Shown: positions 41,766 to 50,312 of the stretch, piece after piece
How the letters are laid out: every line of letters begins with the position of its first letter
How positions within the stretch are numbered: the stretch's first letter is position 1
NCBI GenBank assembly: GCA_910587005.1
Contig: CAJULB010000002.1
Location: forward strand, 340,594-404,593
Direction: 5' to 3'
DNA: 64,000 nucleotides
DNA from: an uncultured Christensenellaceae bacterium
Lineage (GTDB): Bacteria > Bacillota > Clostridia > Christensenellales > Borkfalkiaceae
The notes under the pieces: model-generated
Databases searched by the model: none
The model's input: the letters and a program-made list of their open reading frames with translations, nothing else
Told to the model about the DNA's origin: nothing
Program-made: the position numbers and the translations under genes

Positions 41766-42211
41766 TGTTAATCCCCAAGAGAGTTAAAAGAAGAATGCAG
41801 CACCGCGGAAAAATCCGTGGCAAAGCGCAGAAGGGCAACAAGATTGCTTACGGCGAATACGGACTTGTAGCTTTGGAGGGCGCAAGAATTACTTCCAACC
41901 AGATAGAAGCTGCCCGTATCGCAATGACGCGTTTCATAAAGCGCGGCGGTAAGGTCTGGATAGATATATTCCCCCATAAGCCCATAACCAAGCACCCCGC
42001 CGAGAGCCGTATGGGTTCCGGTAAAGGTTCGGTAGAATACTGGGTAGCTATTGTTAAACCCGGCAGAGTTATGTTCGAAATGGCGGGCGTAAGCGAGGAA
42101 GTCGCGCGCGAGGCTATGCGCCTTGCAAGCCACAAACTTCCCGTTAAGTGCAAGTTCCTTGTCAAGGAACCCGAGCAAGTAGAAGAAGGCGGTGAAGCTA
42201 ATGAAGGCTAA
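41765..42211 (+). CDS. rplP: Large ribosomal subunit protein uL16
   Basis: 148-residue L16 near the A site. MLIPKRVKRRMQHRGKIRG and GSGKGSVEYWVAIVKPGRVM are typical. The acidic tail EQVEEGGEANEG overlaps the rpmC start, so the two are coupled. Confidence 0.97.
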   Translation: MLIPKRVKRRMQHRGKIRGKAQKGNKIAYGEYGLVALEGARITSNQIEAARIAMTRFIKRGGKVWIDIFPHKPITKHPAESRMGSGKGSVEYWVAIVKPGRVMFEMAGVSEEVAREAMRLASHKLPVKCKFLVKEPEQVEEGGEANEG

Positions 42212-42395
42212 GGAAATAGTAAACCTGACCGATGAAGAGCTTTTGAAAAAGCTTCAGGAATTGAAGAGCGAACTGTTCAATCTGCGCTTTCGCCATGCAA
42301 GCGGTCAGCTTGAAAACCCCCTTGCAATCAACCTTGTTAAAAAGGACATTGCAAGAGTGAATACCGTAATCCGCGCAAGGCAGTTGAAGGCGTAA
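42201..42395 (+). CDS. rpmC: Large ribosomal subunit protein uL29
   Basis: 64-residue L29. MKAKEIVNLTDEELLKKLQE and FNLRFRHASGQLENP are diagnostic. It overlaps the end of rplP by 11 bases; an AAGGCGGTG inside rplP is the likely ribosome site. A GTG nine bases upstream is in frame but less likely. Confidence 0.95.
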   Translation: MKAKEIVNLTDEELLKKLQELKSELFNLRFRHASGQLENPLAINLVKKDIARVNTVIRARQLKA

Positions 42396-42407
42396 AGGAG
42401 CAAAGAA

Positions 42408-42668
42408 ATGGAAAACAGAACAACACTCAGAAAAGAAAGGGTTGGACTTGTCGTTTCCGACAAAATGGATAAAACGGTAGTAGTTGCCGTTATCGAAAAG
42501 TATAAGCACCCCCTTTACAAAAAGACAATTACCAAAACCACCCGCTTTAAGGCGCACGACGAAAACAACGAGTGCGGCGAGGGCGACAAGGTAAGAATAG
42601 TAGAAACCCGCAAGCTGTCCAAGGGTAAGAACTGGCGCGTGGCGGAAATAATCGAAAAAGCTAAGTAA
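42408..42668 (+). CDS. rpsQ: Small ribosomal subunit protein uS17
   Basis: 86-residue S17, an early 16S binder. RKERVGLVVSDKMDKTVVV and KHPLYKKTITKTTRFKAHDE are typical. AAAGGAG lies before the ATG. A 281-base gap with a family A element and a stem-loop follows before rplN. Confidence 0.97.
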   Translation: MENRTTLRKERVGLVVSDKMDKTVVVAVIEKYKHPLYKKTITKTTRFKAHDENNECGEGDKVRIVETRKLSKGKNWRVAEIIEKAK

Positions 42669-42671
42669 TAT

Positions 42672-42791
42672 AAACCTTATATAAACGTCGCAATACGGTG
42701 TCGCGTTTGCGTTTTTCTTGCTCGCGTACGATTAGTACGCGTCGCTGCGAAAAGCCTCGCGCTCCTTGTCTTGCTCGTTTCTCTAAGGTTT
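42672..42791 (+). repeat. Post-stop structured element, full copy (family A)
   Basis: The outer helix here is AAACCTTA (42672-42679) with TAAGGTTT (42784-42791). The inner hairpin is CGCGTAC (42723-42729) with GTACGCG (42735-42741), a C-G pair where copies 6681 and 9465 have T-A. The core CGCAATACGGTGTCGCG and CTCCTTGTCTTGCTCG are conserved. Confidence 0.78.
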
Positions 42792-42836
42792 AGACAGGTT
42801 TGGCTTAATAAGGTTTAAATCAATAAACATCGGCAT

Positions 42837-42902
42837 GATTGCTGCCTTGCGCGCAAAGGAGAGCGGGGTTCTCCCCCTCGCTTATGTGTGCGCGGCGCAA
42901 TC
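42837..42902 (+). promoter_or_regulatory. Stem-loop in the rpsQ-rplN gap
   Basis: GATTGC (42837-42842) pairs with GCAATC (42897-42902); GCGCGCA/TGTGCGC and AGCGGGG/CCCCTCGCT-type helices stack inside. A 26-codon frame (42835-42915, MIAALRAKESGVLPLAYVCA...) spans it without a ribosome site. Function unknown. Confidence 0.45.
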
Positions 42903-42949
42903 CTCTGCGAAATAAGACTTGTTGAAAGTTCAAATTTAAGGAGAAATTT

Positions 42950-43318
42950 ATGATTCAACCCCAAACAAGGCTCAAAGCCGCAGACAACAGCGGCGCTAAG
43001 GAGCTTATGTGCATAAAGGTTTTGGGCGGTTCGTTCAGGAAATTCGCGAACATCGGCGACGTTATCGTATGTTCGGTAAAAACGGCTGCTCCCGGCGGCG
43101 CGGTTAAGAAAGGCGAAGTTGTAAAAGCCGTAATCGTGCGCTCGACCAAAGGCATAAGACGCGACGACGGAACACATATCACGTTCGACGACAACGCCGC
43201 GGTTATTATCAACGCAAACAAGGAACCGCGCGGAACGCGTATCTTCGGACCCATTGCAAGAGAACTTCGTGAAAAGAACTATATGAAGATTATCTCGCTT
43301 GCACCCGAAGTGCTGTAA
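42950..43318 (+). CDS. rplN: Large ribosomal subunit protein uL14
   Basis: 122-residue L14 of the subunit interface. MIQPQTRLKAADNSGAKELM and the C-terminal GPIARELREKNYMKIISLAP are diagnostic. AAGGAG lies before the ATG. Confidence 0.97.
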   Translation: MIQPQTRLKAADNSGAKELMCIKVLGGSFRKFANIGDVIVCSVKTAAPGGAVKKGEVVKAVIVRSTKGIRRDDGTHITFDDNAAVIINANKEPRGTRIFGPIARELREKNYMKIISLAPEVL

Positions 43319-43334
43319 TTAAAGGAGAATTGCT

Positions 43335-43772
43335 ATGAACGTAAAATTGAATGATACGGTTTTGGTTATCACCGGTAAGTATGCGGGCAAGCAGGGCAAG
43401 GTTATTGCCACTTCTCCCAAAAGCGGCAAAGTTACCGTTGAAGGCGTGAATATTCACAAAAAAGCGCAGAAGGCAAGACGCGCAAACGAAGTTTCGCAGA
43501 TTGTTGACAGAGAAGCACCCTTAGACGTTTCCAACGTTATGGTTGTATGCTCTGCATGCGAAAAGGCTATCAGGGTTAAACACAATCTGGTTGACGGCAA
43601 AAAGGTAAGAGTTTGCCCCAAGTGCGGCGCAACGCTCGATAAGGCGTACGCAGGCAAGGGCGCTAAGGCAGTCGCTAAGGAAGAACCCAAAAAGCGCGTC
43701 AGAAAGCGTGCTAAAAAGACGGAAGACGTCGAAACCCCCGCTGAAACACCGGCGGACGGAACGGCTGAATAA
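43335..43772 (+). CDS. rplX: Large ribosomal subunit protein uL24, with extended tail
   Basis: 145-residue L24. The KOW motif is in VLVITGKYAGKQGKVI, and a zinc-ribbon-like pair CSACEKAIRVKH...CPKCG follows. About 40 extra residues rich in Lys, Ala, Glu and Pro (EEPKKRVRKRAKKTEDVET) extend the tail beyond the usual 100-105. AAAGGAG precedes it. Confidence 0.95.
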   Translation: MNVKLNDTVLVITGKYAGKQGKVIATSPKSGKVTVEGVNIHKKAQKARRANEVSQIVDREAPLDVSNVMVVCSACEKAIRVKHNLVDGKKVRVCPKCGATLDKAYAGKGAKAVAKEEPKKRVRKRAKKTEDVETPAETPADGTAE

Positions 43773-43783
43773 GGAGGTGCGGT

Positions 43784-44362
43784 ATGGCTACAAAGAAAAC
43801 GGCAACGCAGGAAAAAGTATACAAATCCAGAGTGCTTGAAACTTACGATAAGGAAGTAAAGCCCGCCCTCATCAATAAATTCGGCTACAAAAACCCTATG
43901 CAGGTTCCCAAGCTTGTTAAAATAGTTATCAGCTCGGGCTTAGGCGATATAAAGGACAACGCAAAGTCTATTCAGATTGCCCAGAACGAATTGAAGATAA
44001 TCACCGGACAGCAGCCCGTGCTCTGCAAGGCTAAAAAGTCGGTTGCAAACTTCAAGGTTCGTGAAGGTATGCCTATCGGTTTGAAGGTTACTCTCCGCGG
44101 CAAAATGATGTACGACTTCTACGATAAGTTCATTTCCATAGCTCTTCCCAGAGTGCGCGACTTCCGTGGCGTGCCTTCGGAAAGCTTTGACGGAAAGGGC
44201 AACTATTGCATGGGTATTAAGGAACAGCTTATATTCCCCGAAATTCAGTACGACCAGGTCGAAAAAATCAGGGGTATGGATATTTGTTTCGTAACAACGG
44301 CGCAATCGGACGAAGAAGCGAGAGAGCTTTTAAGGGCTATGGGAATGCCCTTTAAAAAGTAA
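43784..44362 (+). CDS. rplE: Large ribosomal subunit protein uL5
   Basis: 192-residue L5, which binds 5S rRNA. NPMQVPKLVKIVISSGLGD, TGQQPVLCKAKKSVANFKVR and GMDICFVTTAQSDEEAREL fit. About ten extra residues lead the chain. AAGGAGG lies before the ATG. Confidence 0.96.
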   Translation: MATKKTATQEKVYKSRVLETYDKEVKPALINKFGYKNPMQVPKLVKIVISSGLGDIKDNAKSIQIAQNELKIITGQQPVLCKAKKSVANFKVREGMPIGLKVTLRGKMMYDFYDKFISIALPRVRDFRGVPSESFDGKGNYCMGIKEQLIFPEIQYDQVEKIRGMDICFVTTAQSDEEARELLRAMGMPFKK

Positions 44363-44372
44363 GGAGTAAGAT

Positions 44373-44558
44373 ATGGCAAAGAAAGCAATGATAAACAAGC
44401 AGCAGAAGCCTGCAAAATACTCGACGAGAGCTTATACGAGATGCTCGATTTGCGGCAGACCGCACTCGGTTTTGCGCAAATACGGAGTTTGCCGTATATG
44501 TTTCAGAAACCTCGCTTACAAGGGACAGATTCCCGGCGTGAAGAAATCGAGTTGGTAA
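44373..44558 (+). CDS. rpsN: Small ribosomal subunit protein uS14, zinc type
   Basis: 61-residue S14 of the short type with both zinc pairs: CSICGRPH and CRICF. This form is usual in Bacillota. AAGGAG lies before the ATG. Confidence 0.97.
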   Translation: MAKKAMINKQQKPAKYSTRAYTRCSICGRPHSVLRKYGVCRICFRNLAYKGQIPGVKKSSW

Positions 44559-44574
44559 GAGGAGGACTAAGAAT

Positions 44575-44967
44575 ATGACAGACCCTATAGCAGATATGCT
44601 CACCCGCGTACGCAACGCGCTCGCGGCAAATAAGGATACGGTTGAGGTTCCCTCATCCAATATGAAAAAAGCTATAGCCGACATTATGCTTGCGGAAGGC
44701 TACGTTTCGGGCGTTGCGCATGAAGAGGACGGTTATAACGGCAAAATAGTTTTAACTTTAAAATACGTTGGCAAGAAAAAGCCCGTAATCAACGGACTTA
44801 AAAGAGTATCGCGCCCCGGTCTCCGCGTTTATTCGGACGTGGAAACAATGCCCAAGGTTATGGACGGACTGGGAATAGCTATTCTTTCCACCAACAAGGG
44901 TATAATGACGGATAAGCAGGCAAAAGCCAAAAACGTTGGCGGCGAAGTGCTTTGCTATATCTGGTAA
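44575..44967 (+). CDS. rpsH: Small ribosomal subunit protein uS8
   Basis: 130-residue S8, an early 16S binder and, in E. coli, regulator of the spc operon. MTDPIADMLTRVRNAL and ISTNKGIMTDKQAKAKNVGG-type ending are diagnostic. GAGGA lies upstream. Confidence 0.97.
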   Translation: MTDPIADMLTRVRNALAANKDTVEVPSSNMKKAIADIMLAEGYVSGVAHEEDGYNGKIVLTLKYVGKKKPVINGLKRVSRPGLRVYSDVETMPKVMDGLGIAILSTNKGIMTDKQAKAKNVGGEVLCYIW

Positions 44968-44982
44968 GGAGGTAATTTAGAT

Positions 44983-45546
44983 ATGGCAGATACAAAATTA
45001 TCGAGAATAGGTAAATTACCCGTAGCCCTTCCCGCAGGCGTAACCGTAAATTACGCAAACGGTCTTTTGACGGTTAAAGGCCCCAAGGGCACGCTTACGC
45101 AGGAAATCAAAGGCGATATAAACGTTAAGGTAGAAGGCGCCGAAGCTTTGGTTGAAAAGACCGCCGAAAGCGCAGGTATCGACGCAAAGCACGGCTTGTA
45201 CCGCGCGCTCCTTCACAATATGGTTGTGGGCGTTACCGACGGTTATAAAAAGACGCTTAAAGTAAACGGCGTCGGCTGGAAGGTTGCAAAACAGGGCAAC
45301 AAGCTTGTACTTAACGTTGGTTTTTCGCACCCCGTGGACTTTGCGGAGCCCGCAGGCATCAAATTCGAATGTCCCACACCCAACGAAATAGTCGTTTCGG
45401 GTATAGACAAGGCTGTCGTAGGACAGGTTGCGGCTAATATCCGTAAAATAAGAGTTCCCGAACCCTATCACGGTTACGGAATTGCGTACTCGGACGAAGT
45501 TATCGAGCGCAAGGAAGGCAAAACGGGAGGCAAGGGCAAGAAGTAA
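44983..45546 (+). CDS. rplF: Large ribosomal subunit protein uL6
   Basis: 187-residue L6. LSRIGKLPVALPAGV and the C-terminal RKIRVPEPYHGYGIAYSDE are typical. AAGGAGG lies ten bases before the ATG. The tail after ERKEGKTGGKGKK is lysine- and glycine-rich. Confidence 0.97.
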   Translation: MADTKLSRIGKLPVALPAGVTVNYANGLLTVKGPKGTLTQEIKGDINVKVEGAEALVEKTAESAGIDAKHGLYRALLHNMVVGVTDGYKKTLKVNGVGWKVAKQGNKLVLNVGFSHPVDFAEPAGIKFECPTPNEIVVSGIDKAVVGQVAANIRKIRVPEPYHGYGIAYSDEVIERKEGKTGGKGKK

Positions 45547-45618
45547 TTCCGTACGCCGCATAGCGTAATGCGAAGAAACGCCGAAAAAATTCGGCAGCTT
45601 GCTTTGTAAGGAGATATT

Positions 45619-45987
45619 ATGATTAAGAAAATCGACAAAAACGAAGAACGTTTAAGAAGGCACGCCCGTGTCCGCAAAAAGATAAGCGGTACGGCGGATA
45701 CCCCCAGAATGAGCGTTTTCCGCAGTCTTAAACACATTTACGTTCAGCTTATCGACGACGTTAAGGGAGTAACGCTTTGCTCGGCTTCGACCGAACAGAA
45801 GGACGTTGCGAAGGCGGTTGAAAAGCTGACCAAAACGGAAGCCGCAAAAGTCGTCGGCAAAACCGTTGCGGAAAAAGCCAAGAAACTCGGCATCGAAAGC
45901 GTAGTTTTCGACAGAGGCGGATACCTTTACACGGGACGTGTTCAGGCGTTGGCAGACGGCGCAAGAGAAGCCGGACTCAATTTCTAA
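45619..45987 (+). CDS. rplR: Large ribosomal subunit protein uL18
   Basis: 122-residue L18, a 5S rRNA binder. RLRRHARVRKKISGTADTPR and FDRGGYLYTGRVQALADGAR are diagnostic. AAGGAG lies before the ATG. Confidence 0.97.
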   Translation: MIKKIDKNEERLRRHARVRKKISGTADTPRMSVFRSLKHIYVQLIDDVKGVTLCSASTEQKDVAKAVEKLTKTEAAKVVGKTVAEKAKKLGIESVVFDRGGYLYTGRVQALADGAREAGLNF

Positions 45988-45997
45988 GGAGCGTATT

Positions 45998-46534
45998 ATG
46001 GAAGAGAAGAAAGACAGACCCGCAAGAAGACAGGGTGACAGACGCAGACAGGAAGACGACGGACTTATTAAAAAGCTTATTCAGGTTAACCGCGTATCCA
46101 AAACCGTTAAAGGCGGCAGAAATATGCGCTTTGCGGCGCTTGTAGTCGTCGGCGACGGAAAAGGCTCGGTCGGTTACGGCATAGGCAAGTCCAAAGAAGT
46201 TCCCGAAGCTATCGAAAAAGCAAACGCTCAGGCTAAAAAGAATATGAGAAAGGTCGCTTTGCAGGGCACATCCATTCCCCATACGGTTTTGGGCGTGTTC
46301 GGCAGAGGCTCCGTACTTATGATGCCCGCCGCAGAAGGTACCGGCGTTATCGCGGGCGGTCCCGTCCGTGCGGTTATGGAGGCAGCGGGAGTTAAGGACG
46401 TAAGAACCAAATCCCACGGCACTTCCAACCCCATCAACTGCGTAAAGGCGGCGGTTTGCGGACTTTTCGACTTGAAGTCGCCCGAAGAAATCGCTGCGGC
46501 GCGCGGCAAGTCGGTTGAAGAGCTTAAAGCGTAA
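45998..46534 (+). CDS. rpsE: Small ribosomal subunit protein uS5
   Basis: 178-residue S5, an accuracy protein. KTVKGGRNMRFAALVVVGDG and HGTSNPINCVKAAVCGLFDL fit. TAAGGAG before the ATG at 45998 excludes a longer frame that starts inside rplR. Confidence 0.97.
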   Translation: MEEKKDRPARRQGDRRRQEDDGLIKKLIQVNRVSKTVKGGRNMRFAALVVVGDGKGSVGYGIGKSKEVPEAIEKANAQAKKNMRKVALQGTSIPHTVLGVFGRGSVLMMPAAEGTGVIAGGPVRAVMEAAGVKDVRTKSHGTSNPINCVKAAVCGLFDLKSPEEIAAARGKSVEELKA

Positions 46535-46548
46535 TCGGAGGCAGAATT

Positions 46549-46722
46549 ATGGTTAAAGTAACATTGGTTAAAAGCACCAACGGCGAAGTTGCGTCCGTTA
46601 AGGCAACCGTTGCCGCTTTGGGACTTAAAAAAATCCGTCAGTCGAAAACCTTGGAGGAAACTCCCGCAAATCTGGGACAGATTAAAAAGGTTTCGCACCT
46701 TGTAACGGTAGAAAAGGTTTAA
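46549..46722 (+). CDS. rpmD: Large ribosomal subunit protein uL30
   Basis: 57-residue L30. The translation MVKVTLVKSTNGEVASVKAT and GLKKIRQSKTLEETPANLGQ, ending VSHLVTVEKV, matches L30. CGGAGG lies nine bases upstream. It sits in its standard place between rpsE and rplO. Confidence 0.95.
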   Translation: MVKVTLVKSTNGEVASVKATVAALGLKKIRQSKTLEETPANLGQIKKVSHLVTVEKV

Positions 46723-46776
46723 TTTATAAACAGGCTTTGCAAAGCCTTCGGGTTTTGTAACATAGGAGCAATTTTT

Positions 46777-47226
46777 ATGAGAATAGATACTTTATCGCCC
46801 GCAGAGGGCGCAAGAAAGGAATCAAAGCGCCTTGGCAGAGGTATAGGCTCGGGTTTGGGCAAAACCTCCGGTAAAGGTCACAAAGGTCAGTGGGCGCGTT
46901 CGGGCGGCGGCGTTCGTCCCGGCTTCGAAGGCGGTCAGATGCCCCTTGCAAGACGTATTCCCAAGCGCGGATTCCATAATAAGTGGGCAAAAAGCTACGT
47001 TATTATCAATTTAAGCCAGCTTGAAAATGTACCCGCGGGCACGGAAGTAGATTTGGGCTACGTAAGACTTAACGGGCTTGCCAAGGAAGTTAAAAACGCA
47101 GTGGGACTTAAAGTTCTCGGCAACGGCGAGATAAAGGTTGCGCTCACGGTCAAGGCTTCCAAATTCTCCGAAAGCGCTAAGGCGGCAATCGAAAAAGCCG
47201 GCGGCAAAGCGGTAGTAGAAGAATAA
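46777..47226 (+). CDS. rplO: Large ribosomal subunit protein uL15
   Basis: 149-residue L15. KRLGRGIGSGLGKTSGKGHK and FEGGQMPLARRIPKRGF are the diagnostic N-terminal loops. AGGAG lies ten bases before the ATG. Confidence 0.97.
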   Translation: MRIDTLSPAEGARKESKRLGRGIGSGLGKTSGKGHKGQWARSGGGVRPGFEGGQMPLARRIPKRGFHNKWAKSYVIINLSQLENVPAGTEVDLGYVRLNGLAKEVKNAVGLKVLGNGEIKVALTVKASKFSESAKAAIEKAGGKAVVEE

Positions 47227-47268
47227 TAAAAAACACTTCCGCGGGGCGACCTGCGGTAAGGAGCAAAC

Positions 47269-48666
47269 ATGTTTGAAACAATAAAAAATTGTTTTAAGAT
47301 TAAGGAAATAAGGAAGAAGATTTGGATAACTTTGGGTCTTTTGCTTATTTTCCGTCTGGGCTGTTATATACCCGTTCCGGGTATCGACCCCGGCACTTTC
47401 GGCGAGGCAATTAAAAATAACGACTTTTTGCAGTTAATGTCGTCCATTACGGGTGATTCGCTTTCAAACGCAACGCTTTTCGCGCTCGGTATAAGTCCTT
47501 ACATCAACGCTTCGATTATTATCCAGCTGTTGACGGTAGGCATACCCGCGCTTGAAAGGCTTTCAAAGCAGGGCGAAGACGGCAGAAAGAAAATAGCGCA
47601 GATTACGCGTTATGTAACTATTGCCCTTGCAATTGCGCAGGCGATAGGTATTATCGTCAACTTCGGTATTCAGGGCGACGCTTTAAGTCTTGAATTCTTC
47701 GGCTATTTTGAGGATAACGCTTCAATGAGCATTATCAGTGAAACGGGCGCGAAGGTTCTTGCGGGCATTTTCCTTACGGTTGTCTACACGGCGGGCTCTA
47801 TGCTCGTTATGTGGATAGGCGAAAGAATTACCGAATACGGCGTTGCTAACGGCATTTCGCTTATAATCTTTATAGGTATTATCTCGACCGCGGGGCTTAC
47901 AATCGTTGACAGATTTGCGGAAGCGTTCGGTATCGGCAGTCAGTATGCGGGCAAGGCAGACCCCTCGGTTCTGTGGGAGGTGCTCGGATTTGTGCTTTTG
48001 ACCATTGTTGAATTTGCGGCAATCGTAACGGTTGATTTGTCTGAAAGAAAAATTCCCGTTCAGTACGCAAAGCAGGTCAAGGGCAGAAAAATGTACGGCG
48101 GACAGTCCTCCGTCATTCCCATCAAAATTTCGGGCTCGGGCGTTATGCCTTTAATCTTCGCGTTTGCGATTATTTCCTTCCCGAACATGATTATAAGTAT
48201 GTTCTGGCCCAACAGTGCGGCAAATACCAACATAACCAACTGGTTCTCAGGTTCGTCGCCCTACTGGTACGGACAGCTTATCTATATGGTTGTGCTGTGT
48301 CTGCTTATATTTGCATTCGCGTTCTTCTACGCGTCTATGCAGTTCAACCCCGAAGACGTTTCAAAAACCATTCAGCAGAACGGCGGCTTTATTCAGGGTA
48401 TCCGTCCCGGCAAGCCTACCGCGCAGTATTTAAAGAGAATAAACAACCGCATTACGCTTTTCGGAGCTATATATCTTTCGATTGTTGCGTTTATTCCTTC
48501 AATACTTTCAATGGTGCTTACAAGCCTTAACGTTATTCACGACGCTTCGCTTCTTTCCGTGTTCTCAACCACTGGTATACTGATTGTCGTTTCCGTTGCA
48601 ATGGAGCTTGACAAGCAGCTTGAAGCGCAGTTGATGATGAAGAACTATAAAGGCTTCCTTAAATAA
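47269..48666 (+). CDS. secY: Protein translocase subunit SecY
   Basis: 465-residue channel subunit with ten membrane segments. LGCYIPVPGIDPG in the first periplasmic loop, SIIIQLL in segment 2, GERITEYGVANGISLIIF, and the cytoplasmic loop PVQYAKQVKGRKMYGGQSS are seen. The NGGFIQGIRPGKPTAQYL loop contacts the ribosome and SecA. AAGGAG lies before the ATG. It stands between rplO and adk as usual. Confidence 0.97.
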   Translation: MFETIKNCFKIKEIRKKIWITLGLLLIFRLGCYIPVPGIDPGTFGEAIKNNDFLQLMSSITGDSLSNATLFALGISPYINASIIIQLLTVGIPALERLSKQGEDGRKKIAQITRYVTIALAIAQAIGIIVNFGIQGDALSLEFFGYFEDNASMSIISETGAKVLAGIFLTVVYTAGSMLVMWIGERITEYGVANGISLIIFIGIISTAGLTIVDRFAEAFGIGSQYAGKADPSVLWEVLGFVLLTIVEFAAIVTVDLSERKIPVQYAKQVKGRKMYGGQSSVIPIKISGSGVMPLIFAFAIISFPNMIISMFWPNSAANTNITNWFSGSSPYWYGQLIYMVVLCLLIFAFAFFYASMQFNPEDVSKTIQQNGGFIQGIRPGKPTAQYLKRINNRITLFGAIYLSIVAFIPSILSMVLTSLNVIHDASLLSVFSTTGILIVVSVAMELDKQLEAQLMMKNYKGFLK

Positions 48667-48669
48667 GCG

Positions 48670-48699
48670 TAAACACATATATACGGCACTCTGCGTTTA
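48670..48699 (+). repeat. Post-stop structured element, very short (family A)
   Basis: TAAACACA and TGCGTTTA face each other around TATATACGGCACTC, four bases after the secY stop. Confidence 0.4.
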
Positions 48700-48740
48700 A
48701 GACGGACTTATAAAAACTTATCAGAGAATTTTTAAACTTT

Positions 48741-49361
48741 ATGAATATCATTCTTTTGGGCGCCCCCGGCGCGGGGAAAGGCACGCAAGCCAGCAAAATT
48801 GCTGAAAAATATAAGCTTTTACACATTTCAACGGGCGATATTTTCCGCGCGAACATAAAGGGCGGTACCGAAATCGGAAAGCTTGCCAAATCGTATATCG
48901 ACGCGGGAAAGCTTGTTCCCGACGAAGTAACGTGCGACATTGTCCGCGACAGACTTACCTGGGACGACGTTCACGGCGGTTATATGCTTGACGGTTTCCC
49001 CCGCAACCTGTTTCAGGCGGAGGAGCTGGACAAATTCGCAAAAATCGACTTATGCCTCAATATCGATGTTGACGAAAAGCTGTTAATGGACAGAATTTGC
49101 GGCAGACGCGTTTGCGCTTGCGGAGAAAGCTATCATATTTCCACGCTTAACGGCGCTACAACGTGCGCAAAGTGCGGTAAAGAGCTGTATCAGCGCGCGG
49201 ACGATAACCCCGAAACGGTTAAGGCAAGACTTGAAACCTACAATTCGCAGACGGCGCCGTTAATCGAATATTACAAGGCGCAGGGTAAGCTTAAATCGGT
49301 AACAAGCGGAGAGGGCAGTCCGGACGAGGTGTTCGTTCAAATCTGCAAAATTCTCGGCTAA
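48741..49361 (+). CDS. adk: Adenylate kinase, zinc-lid form
   Basis: 206-residue enzyme balancing ATP, ADP and AMP. P-loop GAPGAGKGTQ at 7-16, GFPRNLFQAEEL with the AMP-binding region, and a lid with CGRRVCACGESYH...CAKCG that binds zinc in Bacillota. No clear Shine-Dalgarno (AGAG only), unusual for its place in the operon. Confidence 0.96.
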   Translation: MNIILLGAPGAGKGTQASKIAEKYKLLHISTGDIFRANIKGGTEIGKLAKSYIDAGKLVPDEVTCDIVRDRLTWDDVHGGYMLDGFPRNLFQAEELDKFAKIDLCLNIDVDEKLLMDRICGRRVCACGESYHISTLNGATTCAKCGKELYQRADDNPETVKARLETYNSQTAPLIEYYKAQGKLKSVTSGEGSPDEVFVQICKILG

Positions 49362-49413
49362 TACGCATATATGCTTTGCATAGCCGTGTTGCTTTGCCCG
49401 CATCTCTGCGTTC
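49362..49413 (+). repeat. Post-stop structured element, short form (family A)
   Basis: ACGCA (49363-49367) pairs with TGCGT (49407-49411), with an ATGC-TTT-GCAT hairpin inside. It begins at the adk stop codon. Confidence 0.55.
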
Positions 49414-49431
49414 TAAACGTTTTTAACTTAA

Positions 49432-50178
49432 ATGGTTACAATCAAAAACGATAAAGAAATCGAATATATGCGCGAAAGCTGCCGCATTGTCAGGGAAACG
49501 CTTGAATTTGTCGGCAGGAATATCCGCGCGGGTATGACCACTAAGGAAGTGGACGAACTCGTCTACAAATATATAACCTCCTGCGGGGCGTACCCTTCCG
49601 AGCTCGGTTACGAAGGTTATCCCGCAAGCTCGTGCGTGTCGGTTAACGAAGTGGTTGTTCACGGAATACCTAACGACAGAGTGCTTTTGGACGGGGATAT
49701 CGTCAGCGTTGACATAACCGCCGAAAAGAACGGCTTCCACGGCGACGCTTGCAGAACCTTTCTTATAGGCGACGTTTCGGAAGAAAAGAAAAGACTTGTT
49801 AAAATTACCAAAGAATGCTTTTTTAAAGCAATCGAAGGTTTGCAGGCGGGCGTTCCGCTCTACAATATAAGCAACGCGGTGCAAACCCATGCGGAGAGCA
49901 ACGGTTACGGCGTTGTGCGCGCGCTTACGGGTCACGGAATCGGGCGGGAAATGCACGAAGACCCTGCGGTTCCCAACTACGGCAAACGCGGTACGGGTAT
50001 GCGGTTACGCGCGGGAATGACTATCTGCATAGAACCTATGATTAATATGGGCACGTGGAAGGTTTATCAGGACCGCAACGACGGTTGGACGATATACACC
50101 GCAGACGGAAAGCCCGCGGCTCATTACGAAAATACCGTGCTTATTAAAGAGGACGGAGTGGAAATTTTAACGTTATAA
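49432..50178 (+). CDS. map: Methionine aminopeptidase, type I
   Basis: 248-residue metalloprotease removing N-terminal methionine. Metal ligands are visible in DIVSVDITAEKNGFHGDACR (Asp pair), GHGIGREMHEDP (His) and CIEPMINMG (Glu), with a last Glu near LIKEDGVE. The His in EVVVHGIP is present. No Shine-Dalgarno is seen before the ATG; a family A element fills the gap upstream. Confidence 0.96.
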   Translation: MVTIKNDKEIEYMRESCRIVRETLEFVGRNIRAGMTTKEVDELVYKYITSCGAYPSELGYEGYPASSCVSVNEVVVHGIPNDRVLLDGDIVSVDITAEKNGFHGDACRTFLIGDVSEEKKRLVKITKECFFKAIEGLQAGVPLYNISNAVQTHAESNGYGVVRALTGHGIGREMHEDPAVPNYGKRGTGMRLRAGMTICIEPMINMGTWKVYQDRNDGWTIYTADGKPAAHYENTVLIKEDGVEILTL

Positions 50179-50296
50179 AAACTTATATAAGCGGCGCAAT
50201 ACTTTGTCGCGTTGCGGCAACCCTCAGTCATTTACGGAAAGTAAACTCCTTCGGGTTTTCCTCGCGCTTCTCGTCTTGCTTGCTTCTCTGAGTTTT
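50178..50296 (+). repeat. Post-stop structured element, full copy with a variant hairpin (family A)
   Basis: AAAACT (50178-50183, starting in the map stop codon) pairs with AGTTTT (50291-50296). The inner arm is AACCC/GGGTT (50219-50223, 50253-50257) topped by TTTAC-GGAAA-GTAAA (50231-50245). Ends and hairpin differ from other copies but remain paired. Confidence 0.75.
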
Positions 50297-50312
50297 AGTA
50301 AACTAAGAATTT

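Noticed and set aside
42835..42915. 26-codon frame in the rpsQ-rplN gap as a gene
   Set aside because: No ribosome site, and it coincides with a stem-loop; mentioned only as part of that finding.
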